DNA from: Cerioporus squamosus | Taxonomy: Eukaryota; Basidiomycota; Agaricomycetes; Polyporales; Polyporaceae | DNA: 64,000 nucleotides | Assembly (NCBI GenBank): GCA_022592435.1 | Contig: JABYQS010000001.1 | Span: 806,001 to 870,000, forward strand | Direction of reading: 5' to 3' | Shown: positions 47,409 through 59,623 of the stretch, one piece after another | Numbering within the stretch: position 1 is the stretch's first letter | Layout of the letters: each line of letters begins with the position of its first letter | Program-made: the position numbers and the translations under genes | Notes under the pieces: generated by a model | The model's database searches: none | Told to the model about the DNA's origin: nothing | What the model saw: the letters and a program-made list of their open reading frames with translations, nothing else

Positions 47409-48192
47409 TTTGAAGGAGGGGCTGGAGAGAACGGGACAAGGGGGTAAGCACCGATTCCAGCGTCATCCACAAGAGAGCCGTCCATCCAGCCCGTTGCACG
47501 CCATGTTCCCTCCTCCACACCATGCAAGGGCACTCCCACAACCCAGAAACATAGACCTGATGCTCACCTTACGGGGTTGCTGACGGTGGATGCGCCGAGG
47601 ATGGCTCTTGAGGCGTTGAGGGCGATGGACGAGGGACTGCAGCCAAATCTGCCGATCGGTCTCTGAGCCAGATCAGGCAACTGGTTCCCATCAGTGTTTG
47701 GGCGCCTGCATGCAGCATAAATTTCGAGACGAGCCCGGCGTGTCTTCTCATCCTCCCTGTTTCTTCTCCGTCTCTCTTGCGCGCAAGTGCAGAAATAGCT
47801 GGTGAGTTTCGTTGTCTTTTTGTTTGGGGCGTCCCCTCCACTTCGCTATGAAGAGTGTTGTACTTCAACCATCCTGGCACCTCTTAGTCGAATCGATGCC
47901 TCGCGCTCGAGCTTACGCTCTGCTTGGTATCGCTGACATGAATGACCTTCTGAGCTTTTACTCCCACCCTATGCTTTAGTGCATCCGCTGACCTTCCCCC
48001 AGTTCTAGGTTCATTCGCTTCATGCATGCTGGGTAGTCAAACTATGTCGGATGCATACCTTCTCCGTTATCATCTCTCACCCAGACGTTGGCGTGGGAGT
48101 GAACGCCTAATACATATACTTGCTCTTCCTTGCCCATGGTTGCATTATCGCGCCTTCCCGCCCTCTGAGTCTTGATGCTCTGAGTGTTTGCC
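47409..48192. other. Intergenic between divergent RPS3 and amidase 2
   Basis: RPS3 promoter on the left, with a CT-rich coding-strand leader, and amidase 2 promoter on the right. No other gene supported. Confidence 0.5.
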
Positions 48193-50353
48193 ATGACGAT
48201 AAAAACCTGGCAAGAGCTCGTCGCGGACAAGAAGCGCCGTCAGCAGGCCGCTATTCCACCCGAGTGGATCCTGAAGACTTTACCCGAGGAGTCAGTGCTC
48301 GACGTGAGGGCCATCCCAGAACAGAGCGGCATTCTCTCCGAGCGGGAGCTCCAGATAACGAACACAACGGATGTCGACGTACTCCTGCACAAGCTCGCTA
48401 CAGCCGAATGGTCCTCGGTGGAAGTTACCACTGCTTTCTACAAGCGAGCGATCATAGCACACCAGCTGGTGAGGTGTCCGGGAGCGCGTTCGCTGTGCGG
48501 TCGTGCTCATCTGCGGCGCAGGTCAACTGTCTTACCGAGATCTTCGTCGAACGGGCATTACAGCGCGCCAAAGAACTTGATGACCATTTGCAGAGAACCG
48601 GACGAGTCGTTGGACCTCTTCATGGTCTACCAATCTCGTTGAAGGACCAGATATGCATCAAAGGTCTCGAGGCGACTATGGGTGGGTAATCTCACTCACT
48701 CGCCCGCCTTGCGACTTAAATGACCATGTTCCTTCAGGCTATGCCTCGTGGATTGGGAAGTATTCCGAGAAAGATGCAGTCATAACACAAGTGCTATATG
48801 CCGCCGGAGCTGTCCCCTTCGTCATGACCAATGTTCCGCAGACTCTTCTTGTAAGTATGCGAGACCGACTCGGATGCTCGCGATGTATCAAACTTACGCC
48901 TTTTCATTCGTAGTGGTCCGAGACCTATAACCTTGTATACGGACGCACCCTGAACCCGGCGAACCGTACCCTAGGGGCGGGTGGTTCGTCTGGGGGCGAG
49001 GGTGCCTTGATCGCCATGAAGGGCAGTCCAATCGGTATCGGATCCGACTTGGGAGGGTGCGTCGTGATATTGAGATTGCAAGTACCTTCATAACTCTTGT
49101 GAGTCGCAGGTCCGTCAGGTATCCGAGTACATTCAATGGCTTGTATGGTCTGCGTCCCTCGGCCTCCCGCGTGCCGTACAGCGGATGCGTGAACAGCACG
49201 GAAGGCCAGGACTCCGCTCCTTCCGTACTCGGGCCGATCTCTGGGAGTATTTCTGGGATCAAGGCATTCATGAAAGCCGTCATTGCGCAGCAACCTTGGC
49301 TTCTCGACCCGCTCTGCATCCGCAAGAAGTGGGACGAGGAAGCCTATGCGCTCTCGGAGCATGGCGGCGGGAAGCAACTGTGCTTCGGGATCATATGGAA
49401 CGACGGGATCGTCATGCCCCATCCCCCAATCCTGCGTGCGTTGCAGACTACTAAAGCTGCGCTCGAAGCAGCTGGGCATAAAGGTTCGTCTCTCCGCTGC
49501 GCTTGGTTGCATAGGATGCGCCACCCACAAGCGACGACGTACAGTCATCGACTGGTATCCGCTCAAGCAGAAGGAACTTTACGACGTACTCGTAAGCACG
49601 CACCTCGCAGCCCCGCTCCCCTCAGCCTCTTCCATAACTCAGCCGTCACTTGGACAGGTTGAGGTATGGATGTCTGCTGCACTTGAGGACATCAACACCG
49701 TCCTCGCGGCGACGGGCGAGCCGCGCCTCACCTCCATGGCACTGGAGAACAACGCCGCTGTCGAAACTGGGGTATCCTATGGCGAAGGCATCTCCGCATA
49801 TCAGCTGTGGCAGATCCATAAGAAGCGGATTGCCCTCCGGGAGGACTATCTCGCTGCGCTGCGGGCCACTGCCAATGCTACGGGCACAGGCCGGCCTATA
49901 GATGCGATCATAGGCCCAGTGGCTCCCTACGCTGCCCCTCCTCATGGCAAAGCTACGTGAGTGTCTCGTCGCAATTCATCTGAGTCTTCTGCTTGGACTC
50001 ACAGCCGCTCAGCATCGCAACGTACACGATGATTTGGAACACCCTCAATTACCCCGCCTGTGCCTTCCCGGTCACGGTGGTCGACCCTGCGCAAGACCCC
50101 GTGCAGCCACGAGACACGTTCCTGAGCGACCAGGACAAGGAAAATCACACAGTTTGTACGTCGACCCCCGTCCCTTGGTTAATGACGTAGCACTTCACAA
50201 CAATTTCTCGTAGATAACCCGGAGACGTACAAGAATGCACCAGTTGGCCTCCAGCTGGCCGGCCAGACGCTCGAAGACGAGGCGGTCGTCGCTATGACGG
50301 AGATTGTGGACAAGTGCTTGAAGGAGTACAAAGCTGCTCGTGGTATTATGTAG
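48193..50353 (+). CDS. Amidase-signature enzyme 2 (fungal acetamidase type)
   Basis: Paralogue of amidase 1 in the opposite orientation. It starts MTIKTWQELVADKKRRQQAA; the upstream in-frame GTG is not used. The triad residues are visible: Lys in GLPISLKDQICIKG, cis-Ser in LGAGGSSGGEGALI, Ser in GSDLGGSVRYPSTFNGLYG. The rest runs VNSTEGQDSAPSVLGPISGS, GGGKQLCFGIIWNDG, TGTGRPIDAIIGPVAPYA, YTMIWNTLNYPACAFPVTVV and NAPVGLQLAGQTLEDEAVVA. About seven short introns, all joinable in frame. No signal peptide or membrane segment. The N-terminal consensus around VNCLTEIF and PLHGLPISLKDQ is nearly the same as in copy 1, showing common origin; the C-termini differ. Confidence 0.93.
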
Positions 50354-50698
50354 TGGAGAAGTCGCTCGTTGTTGTACATGATGGATGGAATTCGAGGATC
50401 TTGTATTGCTTGACGGATACTATAGGCGAGTTGTGGTCACTGCTGCATTACCCATAGAAGGCTACGAACCATGGCTAGAGACATCTGGACAATTTTCTAC
50501 AGCGACGATCTATCGTACAGGAAATGCAACCACTTGCATTCGAATAATGTCCAACAGCTCATGCGAGGATTGGTTTGACCAGTAGTAGACTCTCCTGCCA
50601 CGACAGACAGAAAAGTTTGATACACTCGGGCCGAACAAACCTAGGGCTGAACACTATGCTCCATGTGTGATGCTGTGACTGATCTGTAGGAAGTCATG
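50354..50698. other. Convergent 3' flanks of amidase 2 and deaminase-like 2
   Basis: No feature supported; only 3' UTR sequence expected. Confidence 0.5.
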
Positions 50699-52004
50699 TC
50701 AGTCAGAGAATTGTAACCTATGTACGAATTCGTACCCCGTTGGAACAGGTGTCACAGAGCTCTGGCAGGCATTCACATATGCGATCGAGTCCAGACGGTT
50801 TTTGACCAGAACCGGTAGATCAGCGAGAATTTGCCTTGACAGCGCTGCATCGACATGTTTGTGAAGTGAAGGAAGATTCGAGGGCAGGAACACTATGTCG
50901 GAGTAGCCCCGCGTAGTGAGTCGCAGCTTGCGCTTTGCGTTGACCACGCCGAGGAGCCGGCCGCAGGCGTAACACGACCAGGGGAGAGTGATGGGAGAAG
51001 TTGCGACGTATGGGTAGATCTTGATATTGTTCTCGACGATATGTTGGATGAGATGAGCTTCGCTGTGAGATGCTGGGGAGGAGTCGGACTTCGAAGAACT
51101 CCCCCGCTCGCATAGCTGCACGCAGTGGTGACCGAGCTGAATGATATTAATGCAGTCGTCACGAGATAACCCCGGGCAGATCTCCTCGAGTGCGATAACC
51201 AGATCCTCTTCAGAAGGAGGAGGAGGCAAAACCAGAGGAGGCGGGAAGATCCATATGACCGACCACCTCGGGAGCATCCCGTTGCGAGAGGAAAGGTGTC
51301 GTGCAAGATGTATGAGTGTATCCACGGCTTCGGGTAATCCACAGGTCTTGTGAATGAGATTCATACGCAGGGAGTAGTCTATAAGGCACGCATAGTCAGC
51401 GAGACAAGGCACCGAATGTCACACATACCGATTTCACGGAGGACAGGAGCCAATTCCTCGTCTTCTACATCCGCAAAAAACCCGGAGCCATGGCGGTAGA
51501 GAGTGAGGTAATCTGGCTCCTTGGCCCGCATGGCGCAAAGCAGACTGTCAAGGCGTTCGCGTAGCCTCTCCAGCCGAGGCAAGTCGGTGTGCTTCACCGC
51601 TCTTTGCTCGGGCCAGTACTCATCCTCGGTCTCGACATAGCCATCGTCTGAACCAGACCCTTCTGCCCGCAGATCTCCCTCTTCTCCACCATCCCCGCCA
51701 CCTCCCGGACCTGATGTGCCTTCTCCAACCCCTGTGTCGCCTTCACGGCGAGCTGAGGTAATAGCGGCGTCGAGGGCTGATAGCTCACGCAAGCCGTGGG
51801 CTTGCATCGACGCGCAGTTCTCCGCATAGCACGACTGATACGCGATTTCGACCAGCTTGTTTTTGTCGATAGGTATGCTTGTCCGTCTACACCACCATTT
51901 TCCGACGCTGAGGCAAGCTTGTTGAGTCCGGATAGGAAAGAACTGATCCCCTCGTGCGTCTGGACGGAAGGAGAGTGGGGTAAGGCAACGAAAACTTGAT
52001 CCAT
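50699..52004 (-). CDS. OTT_1508-like deaminase family protein, copy 2
   Basis: Same family as the gene at 41308-42521. The C-terminal exon has the putative zinc site HSE in ASHSEAHLIQHIVENNIK, followed by IYPYVATS and WSCYACGRLLGVVNAKRK with a CxxC pair. The middle exon includes LVEIAYQSCYAENCASMQAH, a Gly/Glu-rich linker and ERLRERLDSLLCAMRAKEPD; the splice EI/DYSLRMNLIH near 51372-51429 is clean. The proposed start gives MDQVFVALPHSPSVQTHEGI and FLSGLNKLASASEN, but linking this to LVEIAYQSC needs a one-base shift or an unrecognised intron near 51871-51882. Other members of the family are thought to act on nucleotides or nucleic acid; activity here is unknown. Confidence 0.65.
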
Positions 52005-52543
52005 GGGGGCGGTTGCAGAGAGAGACGCAAACGGAGGCGCAGCCAGAGTGCAAAGAGCACAAAGCAGCGAATGCATCGAGGAATATACGTTGCCATGGGT
52101 GCAGCCCTAAACTGTGTTCGTAGCTGTAGCTCTGCTCTTGGTCGAGCTTCCAGGGCAACTGTGGCAGTTGGGAGGCCACATTGATCGGGGCCAACAACCA
52201 GACCAAGGGGAGGAATCGAGCGATCGTCTGTGAGGCACACCTGGCGAGGAAGAAGCTTGGATTGGACCATCAGGCATGCCGGCGGACAGTGAATAGTGAG
52301 ATTATGGGAGCGAACTCGAGCTGTTGCGCAGAAGAGGGGGAGGCGGGGCGGGGCGAGCGAGTCGTGCTGAGCATAAAACTCCGCGGAACTCGGGATCCCG
52401 AGTAGGCTGTAGCCCCTATAGTGTGTAGGTGACATCAGTCCCTTCACCTTCTGGCCATGGGAGCAGGCTCGAACAAGGGTACTCGGATACAACAAACCAG
52501 ATACACCCATGAAAGAATGCAGGGGAGGAACACCACATGCTAC
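52005..52543. other. Intergenic: deaminase-like 2 promoter and NAT10 3' flank
   Basis: No gene supported. A further 5' exon of the deaminase-like gene could lie in the first 200 bp. Confidence 0.4.
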
Positions 52544-55500
52544 CTAGTGCTTGCTCTTCTTGATACTTCTCCTCGACTTCTTCTCTGCGCCCTTCTTCTC
52601 TCCCTGTGCCGCATCCTCCGCTTTCCGCTTCTGCCCTGAGACCGCAGCCGTCGTCTTCACCGAGACAAGCGTCGACTTGCCCTGCTGGCCCCCACTAGCA
52701 AGCTTCGCAACCTGCGCCTCAGCCGTGCTCCAGTCCGCCGACGCATCGTTGATCGCATACCTGAGTGAGTCAACCCGAGGTCAGCCTACATCGTTCGCAT
52801 CCAAAGGCCTATCAAAGAATTCGACGAGAAATATCGGATTCAGGCCATGACAACACGGACACTGTACTCACTTCGTCAAGTCAAGCGCATCTATCATGGC
52901 GCGCTGCTTCTCGCGCAACGCGCGCGTCGCCTCATCGCCAGCCTCCTCGAGCTCCTCTTGCAAGGACGTCTCGAGCGGCTTGAACTCGGTCTTCTTGCCT
53001 TCTGCATCGTTGCGGCTCGGGGCGGCGGATGCGTCGGGAATCGTGGCACTGATCGCGGCCTTCTGGACGTCGAGCAGGCGCTTGCTAATCTTCTTGATGA
53101 CCTTCACGAAGAGCGCGAGAGCCTGCGAGACCGGGAGCGAGAGCTCGGCTTCGACCTCCTCTATCGTCTTGCGCTGCAGACCAAGGGCGAGGAGGATAGA
53201 ACTCTGCACTGCGCTGAGGCGGACCTCGGGACCAAGCCGCTTCTCGAAGTAGAACTGGCCGATAGTAGGGAGGAGGTCCATGATGACATGGTAATCAAGC
53301 TGGTTGTTGGCATACGAGTCGAGGCGCTTGAGGTCGAAGGGAGACAGTAGTATCGACAGCTCCAAAGAACCGAGCTCTACGAGATCAAGGTTAGCCCGGA
53401 GTCAGGCATGCTCAAGGATGGAAGCGCACCTCTTGACGGATCCTCATCGAGCTTCTTCACTCCAGAGTTGGCAGCTTCGAGCACACTGAGTGCCGTGACA
53501 CTGCCAAATTCCCGGAACTTGAACGACAGCAACGAGATAAACCGTCTCCGGAAGTCTGCGGGCATATTGTTAGACGAAGTACCGCGAACTAGACAATAGA
53601 CTCACCCTTGGCGAATTCGCCCAACCACTCCAGTTCACTCTCCGATGACGAGTTCAGACCACGGACCATCACGCATGTGTGCTCACCGGTCAACTCGCTC
53701 TGGGTTTGGCGGAGGTACAGGGGGACATATCCTGCTCGTTTCCAGAATCTGCAGGGCGACCCCGATCAGCATGAACTAAAACCTTTCCGTTTGCATCCCA
53801 CATACCTCAAAAGTTGCGGTGTAAGGCCGTACGAGACTCCGAGGTAATCAAGGGTCTCAGGTTTGCGTTCTGTCAACCGCTGCAGCAAAGGCGGCATAGC
53901 GTTCGCGGAACGAACTTTGGGTTCGTCCGTCAGCAGGTTTGTGTCCTAGCAAATCATACGTTAGCAAGCTCCTCGCGGGGTCAGACTGCGGAAGCAGGTG
54001 CGCACCTCGTCGAAGTTCGCCGGGTCCGGATACGACTGCTCCGCCTGCATTGCCTCGTCCACATTGAAGTATTCGCCACTGTAGTATGCGTTCAGCGCCT
54101 GCAGCGCGCGTGCACCATACCCCATATTCGCATAGTCAGGATGGGTCGCTATTCGCACGATGCGGGCGCCCGACAGCAGCGCGAACTTGTTTTCCTGGAA
54201 CTGTTGTGAAATCAGCCAGGGGATCATGTCGCCTCCAGCACGGTAGCCGCGGTTGAGGCTCTCCATGATCGCCGCCTTGCTGATGTTGCCCTCCAGCGCG
54301 ACCTGCAGCACGACGAGCGGTTCAGGCAGGTGTGTCTCGTCGTCCTTGATGGGGGGCAGAAGGACGAAGAGGTGATGTGCGGGTGCGTCGGAGAGCAGCT
54401 GCAAATCATTTGGCTGGTTCTTGTAATGACTCGCGACGTAGAGCGCCATCATACGCTGCAGGAACACCTCGGATGCGGGGTGGTAGCTGAACAGTGTATC
54501 GCGCGAGACGTAGAACAGCTCGCACTTGCTTGGGTGCGGGCAGCTCATGTGCGTCTGCCGGGGCAAAATCGTCGCATCGAGGCAGAGCAAGCTATTCAGC
54601 CACTTCTCGACCTTGTCTCCCGCTGCGTACCGAATGGGTGTCTCGAGCTTGATCTCGCGCAGGGTGCGAGCTTTTGGCGGGGCCTTCGCAAGAGGCTTCT
54701 TGGATGAAGAAGCAACAGCGGCTGCGTCGTCTTCGGCGGAAGCGGCATCCTTGGTGAGGGAAGGACGCGTGCTTTCGCGGAGCTGCTGGATGAGTTTGAG
54801 GGAGAGCGAGCGACCCGTGCCTTCGTAACCATTGATCGTCGACGCCATGAACATGAGGTATGGCCCGATCAAGTTGCGCACAAGAGGAAGTGGGATGGCA
54901 GCGGCCTCGTCGATAATGAGGAGCTCGGCCTGGCCGAGGACGTGGGCGTCTTGGGGTTGGATGTACTACAGTATGTCAGCACCATCGTCAGGTAGGAAAT
55001 GAGTTCGAAAACACTGACCTGAATGGTCTGTCTGTGGTTCCTAAACACGTTCACGCGGACGATGGCCTTGTTGAAGTCCGGATTTGTGCTCTGCGCGATG
55101 TCATAGTCCAGATGCTCCTCATAGCCGAGAGCATCCATGCCCTTGAAGATAAAATCGAAGAGGGTCTTCAAGTTCTCCGGACTCGGACTCGTCACGAAGA
55201 TGTTTGAGTAACCGTGAGCAAGTGCAGCAGCGATAGCCAAACCCAGCGCAGCAGACTTTCCGCGACCACGACCAGCAGTCAAGGTAACAGTCGACGAGAG
55301 CGTCTTCTCGGCGATGGCATCGACGAAGGTGAGGATTGCCTGCGCCTGGTCAATCGTCTTAGCGAGCTTCACTAGTTCGCCTATGGGCTTGGTGTCGGCG
55401 AGGCTGTCTTTGAGGTTCTTTAGCTCGGACTCCTCCTTGCTCTTTCCCCGGTCCTCCTCCAGCGGTTTGATATCCTTGCCTCGAGATATCGGCAGGACGT

Positions 55501-56341
55501 TCAGCTCGTCGTCCAGCACCAGACAATCATCGCAGGAGCCAAGCGAGAGGATGAATCGCTCGTTGAACCGCGCGACCACCGAGTCATGTGAAGAAGTCCG
55601 GTATCGCGAATGAACGTCCTATCCGCATGTTAGGGATGAGAGACCGGTGAGTGGCCTGGACGGGAGGGACGTACCATGGTCATGCTGTACAGCTGCCGGA
55701 GAGACTTCATGGTCTTGAGCATGATGACCACAAGTCCGCCGCCCTCAACGGTTTCTATTGTCCGTGCGAGAAGGTTGGGCGTGATCGCCTCGAAGTCCTG
55801 AAGTACGCACATGCCGAACGTCTGACCCAGGATCTTATGAGACTCCTTGTAGTAGCTGGAAGACCCGAGCGACAGCGTCAGATACCACAGCATGAAAGGG
55901 GATGAGATGCATAGAGCACGCACGTATAGCGGATGTCCGTGACAGTAATGAAGATCTCGAAGGGGTCCTGCTCGTTAGGTTCACGGGTTCCCCTCTTCAC
56001 CTCCCTCTTGATCTTTGCTTCGCGCTTCTTACGGTGCCTGTGAACGTCTCGTCAGAAGATGCGGCAGGACACAACCCGTGGTGACGTACGTTGTGAACCC
56101 AAGGTCCTTCTTGTAGCACCATAGTACGGATGGACGAGCAGACACTCTTGCTTGCGAGAGCAAGAAGTGCAAGTTGACGATCTGTACACAAGTCAGTCCA
56201 TAGGGCCATAGGTATGGCATTCGCGGGGATGCGTACCTGGTCCCTCCCCTTGTCTCCGACGAGCACTATGAACGAGCGATGGTTCTTCTTGACATTGTTA
56301 TTGATGAGGATAGGAATGCGTGGGTCGAGTTGCTTGCGCAT
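52544..56341 (-). CDS. KRE33: RNA cytidine acetyltransferase NAT10/Kre33
   Basis: ATP-dependent enzyme that makes N4-acetylcytidine in 18S rRNA and, with an adaptor, in tRNA-Ser and tRNA-Leu; nucleolar. It starts MRKQLDPRIPILINNNVKKN. Domain order is: N-terminal DUF1726-like part (HRSFIVLVGDKGRDQ, SVLWCYKKDLGF); RecA-like helicase with P-loop TLTAGRGRGKSAALGLA and DEAAAIPLP; GNAT acetyltransferase with RIVRIATHPDYANMGYGARA; then the tRNA-binding region (LSILLSPFDLKRLDSYANNQ, DYHVIMDLLPTIGQFYFEKR). The basic C-terminal tail ends KKSRRSIKKSKH. About eleven short introns. Length, a little over 1,000 residues, matches the family. The same window holds a tRNA-Ser gene, a substrate class of the enzyme; probably coincidence. 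Confidence 0.95.
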
Positions 56342-57878
56342 TGCGAGTGTGCGTACGAGACTCGAGAGCAATTACAAAACAGATACTGCAGAAACAGACC
56401 CCAGACCCGAAGAAAGAAGGAAGAGAGATGAGCGGACGTGCTGCACCAGACCGCGCGCACAGTTTCGTGCAGTCCTACAAACAAACGCTCAGAAAGTTTC
56501 GGGACAGACACGTGCTCCGATCATCCTCTATGAAGCGCCCGTATATGTAATGACGTCGTCCGGGCCGGCCCTCCTGGATTTGGCGTTCGCTATACTATGC
56601 CTGCACCAGTAATGAAAAATCCCAAAAGTTGCAACAGAAGTGAAAAATTGGGTCTATCTCCACGACTTCTCAAGCACTTCCCAGAAAATTTTGTGTTCCT
56701 GAATCTCTTGCATCTCCTCTATCCACTCATGAAATCAGCGTAAAATTCCGTCCAGGGAGTGTGGAGATATTTAAGTACGAAGTGGGCGAGTCAGTCGTAC
56801 GAAGCGCTGATGGCCTTCGGCTGGGCGATTTGCTCATCCGGAGCCGGCGAAACTTTGCCAGCATAGAGACGTACCCTGAGGCGTGCTTGTGCGAAATTTC
56901 CGAGAGGATCGAGGGAGATGAGGATGCTGTAGGAGGGAGGAGGTCTGCGAGCGTGACAGTCAGCCACCGAGGCCTGTCGGAGTCTGAAGTTGAGGTTTGC
57001 CGGCCTCCTTCGACGACACGACACCGCGCGCACGCGGGCTCATCCGAGTCGGAGCTCAAAGATGCCGCCTCAGCGCCCGTGACAAATGCGTGACCCGAGG
57101 GCTCAGGAGTTTTCATTGCTGTTGCGATTCAGTGTCCGCCCTCGCTTCACCTCCTATCCCATCCTCTCGCTTCCAAAAATCAGTCACAGGTACTCAAGAC
57201 AGCTCGGAATCGATCTGTGAAGGTCCGATAGAAATCGGGTAAGGGACGGGAGAGATAGTCAAGTACGAAGCCGTTTTTTTCATTACTGGTGAACTGATAG
57301 TAATGGCGTGTGTCACACCCATACATTCACAGCTGGCTACGTTTCACCAGCTTCCTCAATGAGATGCGCGGGACATAATCATAGAGATTGTCATAAGGCA
57401 TCGCCCCTCCGGGCAGACCTGGCCACTGCGGTCTCCGCGCACAGGACATCCGAGTTGTCTCGTGCTGGATGGCGAGTCGGGGATACTGATGGTATAGTAG
57501 TGCTGATGGGGCATGCTCGGGCGGGCTCTCGCCCGCCCTCGCCCACGATACATACAGTACTTGACAATAATGACTCTGCCATTATCTGAGTTTTCTCAGA
57601 TGCACGCCGGAGCTGCCCCGGAGGCGTCATGCTCGGGCGTGTTTGGCTTCTGACTGCCGCATTGCGCTCGGCTGGTGGTCTTCGATAACCATTTATGGGA
57701 GCGTTGCTTCCAAAGAGAAGTCCATGTGGGAAACTAATACCCTGCATGGCCGTCTGAAACACCAAACCACGCGAGGCCCCACTCTCCCACCCCTACAGAC
57801 CTCGCAATTACTCCCTCCAAGACCTGTCCACTTCTCGTGGCCAGGAACTACATGAGGTGTAGATCTAGCAGCAGTCGG
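56342..57878. other. Intergenic between NAT10 and thiolase genes
   Basis: About 1.5 kb. The only structure noted is a perfect GC hairpin at 57519-57538. A 110-codon frame at 56761-57093 has no ATG start. The rest is unremarkable. Confidence 0.45.
57519..57538. repeat. Perfect 8-bp GC inverted repeat
   Basis: GGGCGGGC and GCCCGCCC flank a 4-nt TCTC loop. It could form a stable stem-loop in DNA or RNA; it lies downstream of the thiolase stop codon, in the region expected to hold its 3' UTR. No function known. Confidence 0.6.
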
Positions 57879-59623
57879 CTATCGAAGAGCCTCGTTCACG
57901 AAGATGGCAGCACCACCCATCCCACTTCCAATGCACATGCTGGTGCAGAGCAACGGGGCGTTTCGACGTTTCAGCTCTGCCAGACCAGTAACAACCTGGC
58001 GAGCTCCAGCTGCAAAGCAAGCTTGTCAGACGGATGGTAATGCGCGGTCGTTCTGACCAGTACTCACTCATGCCAAGCGGATGCGTCAGGGCAATCGAAC
58101 CGCCGCTGGGCAAGACTGTTAGCAATCTCCCACTTACCAATGAAGCGAAGGGACTCACTTCGGGTTGATCTTCTCCATCGGGACTTGCAACTGCTCGACG
58201 CAGTATGCAAATTGGGAAGCAAATGCTTCGTTGATCTGCCCAGAGAATGTAGTGAGTCTACGTTCAGCATGCAAGGCATCACACTTCGCACCTCCCACAC
58301 ATCAATGTCTTCCTTCGCCAAGCCCGTCATAGCAAGCACCTTCGGAATAGCAGCCACAGGGGAGATACCCATATAGCGCGGCTCCACACCTATCCGTGCA
58401 AGTCTCTCTGAGCTCAGCGTTCTCAAATAAGAGTCTGGTTTTTGAAACATACCGACGAACGCGCTAGCAACGTACTTGCCAATGATGTCCCAGCCCTCCT
58501 TGTCGGCGCGTGAACGGGTGGTGAGGATAGCTAGCGCCGCACCATCACCAACGCCGCTGGAGTTGCCCGCGGTCGAAGCACCGTCCTCGAGGAAAACAGG
58601 CTTGAGCTTCGCCAACGACTCCAGAGTCACCCCAGGGCGGACTGTGTCGTCTACTGAGATCACTGCCCCTCGGATCTCGACAGGAAGTATCTCCTCCGCG
58701 AAGATACCGGACTGAACTGACTGCATAGAAACGTTAGATGGCCTAGTAACGTGGCATGTGCGTACACTGCTCATACCTTAGCAGCGCGGGTATGGGAGAT
58801 TAGGGCATACTCGTCCTGCTTCTCGCGCGAGACGTTGTATGCCCTCGCAACCATCTCCGAGGTCCACCCCATGGGCTGCAACATAGAACTCGGCAAGACA
58901 ATCATTGGGGCAGGAAGCAATGAGGACGAACCTGCACGCAATCATGGGATTGGGCGTGTTGCGCGATTGCCGGAACGACCTCAGGTGTGGGACGCGGACT
59001 ATGCGGTGGAGTACTCAGTGACTACAAGTCAAATGATTCCGGGCAATAGAGCTCACTTGAGCGACATGCTTTCCACGCCGACGGCCATACCCAGCTCGAT
59101 CTGCTGATTCCTGATGGCGTTGGCTATGTTGACGATCGACTGTAGTCCAGAAGAGCAGAGCCGGTTCACGGTGCTGATGGGGACTTCTACCGGCACGCCA
59201 GCAGCTATGGCTGCCGCTCGGGAGACATACAACGGGGACGGGGGATGACAAGTTCCTGAATACTTAACGTCAGGATGGGTTCCCGTAGACAATGCTTGGA
59301 GCACAACCTACCAACGCAAATGTCCTCGAGCAACGCCGGGTTCAGCTTGGTCCTCTCGAAGGTTGCCTAAGCCCGACATCTGTACCTCACTGGCTGCAGT
59401 ATTTCTGGGAAACCCGCACCTTGAACAGGGCATGGAGCAGTTCATCCACCGGGACATCCTTCAGTTGCCCTTTCTTTGCCCGTCCGAGAGCTGTCCGTTT
59501 CGCGAAGGTAATGACGACGTCGTCGGGCTGTTTGGTCAGAACCTCGGCACGTCCCTTGACCTGAGTGGCGAAAGCACGGCTCAGTGGACGACCAGCGCGT
59601 CGAGCAGTGAGCCGGGAGAGCAT
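57879..59623 (-). CDS. 3-ketoacyl-CoA thiolase (acetyl-CoA acyltransferase)
   Basis: Last step of fatty-acid beta-oxidation: cleaves 3-ketoacyl-CoA with CoA to give acetyl-CoA. It starts MLSRLTARRAGRPLSRAFAT, an Arg-rich leader like a mitochondrial presequence, then KQPDDVVITFAKRTALGRAK and KGQLKDVPVDELLHALFK. The nucleophilic Cys is in STVNRLCSSGLQSI; the other catalytic motifs are INEAFASQFAYCVEQLQ, GGSIALTHPLGMTGARQ with the catalytic His, and SMCIGSGMGGAAIF with the second Cys. The stop follows NEALR, so there is no PTS1. The sequence is closest in pattern to peroxisomal ACAA1/POT1 thiolases, yet no clear PTS2 is visible. About nine introns. Confidence 0.93.

Noticed and set aside
56761..57093. 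110-codon rightward frame with a plausible amino-acid mix
   Set aside because: It begins with GTG and has no ATG, no splice partner and no recognisable family; probably chance in GC-rich DNA.
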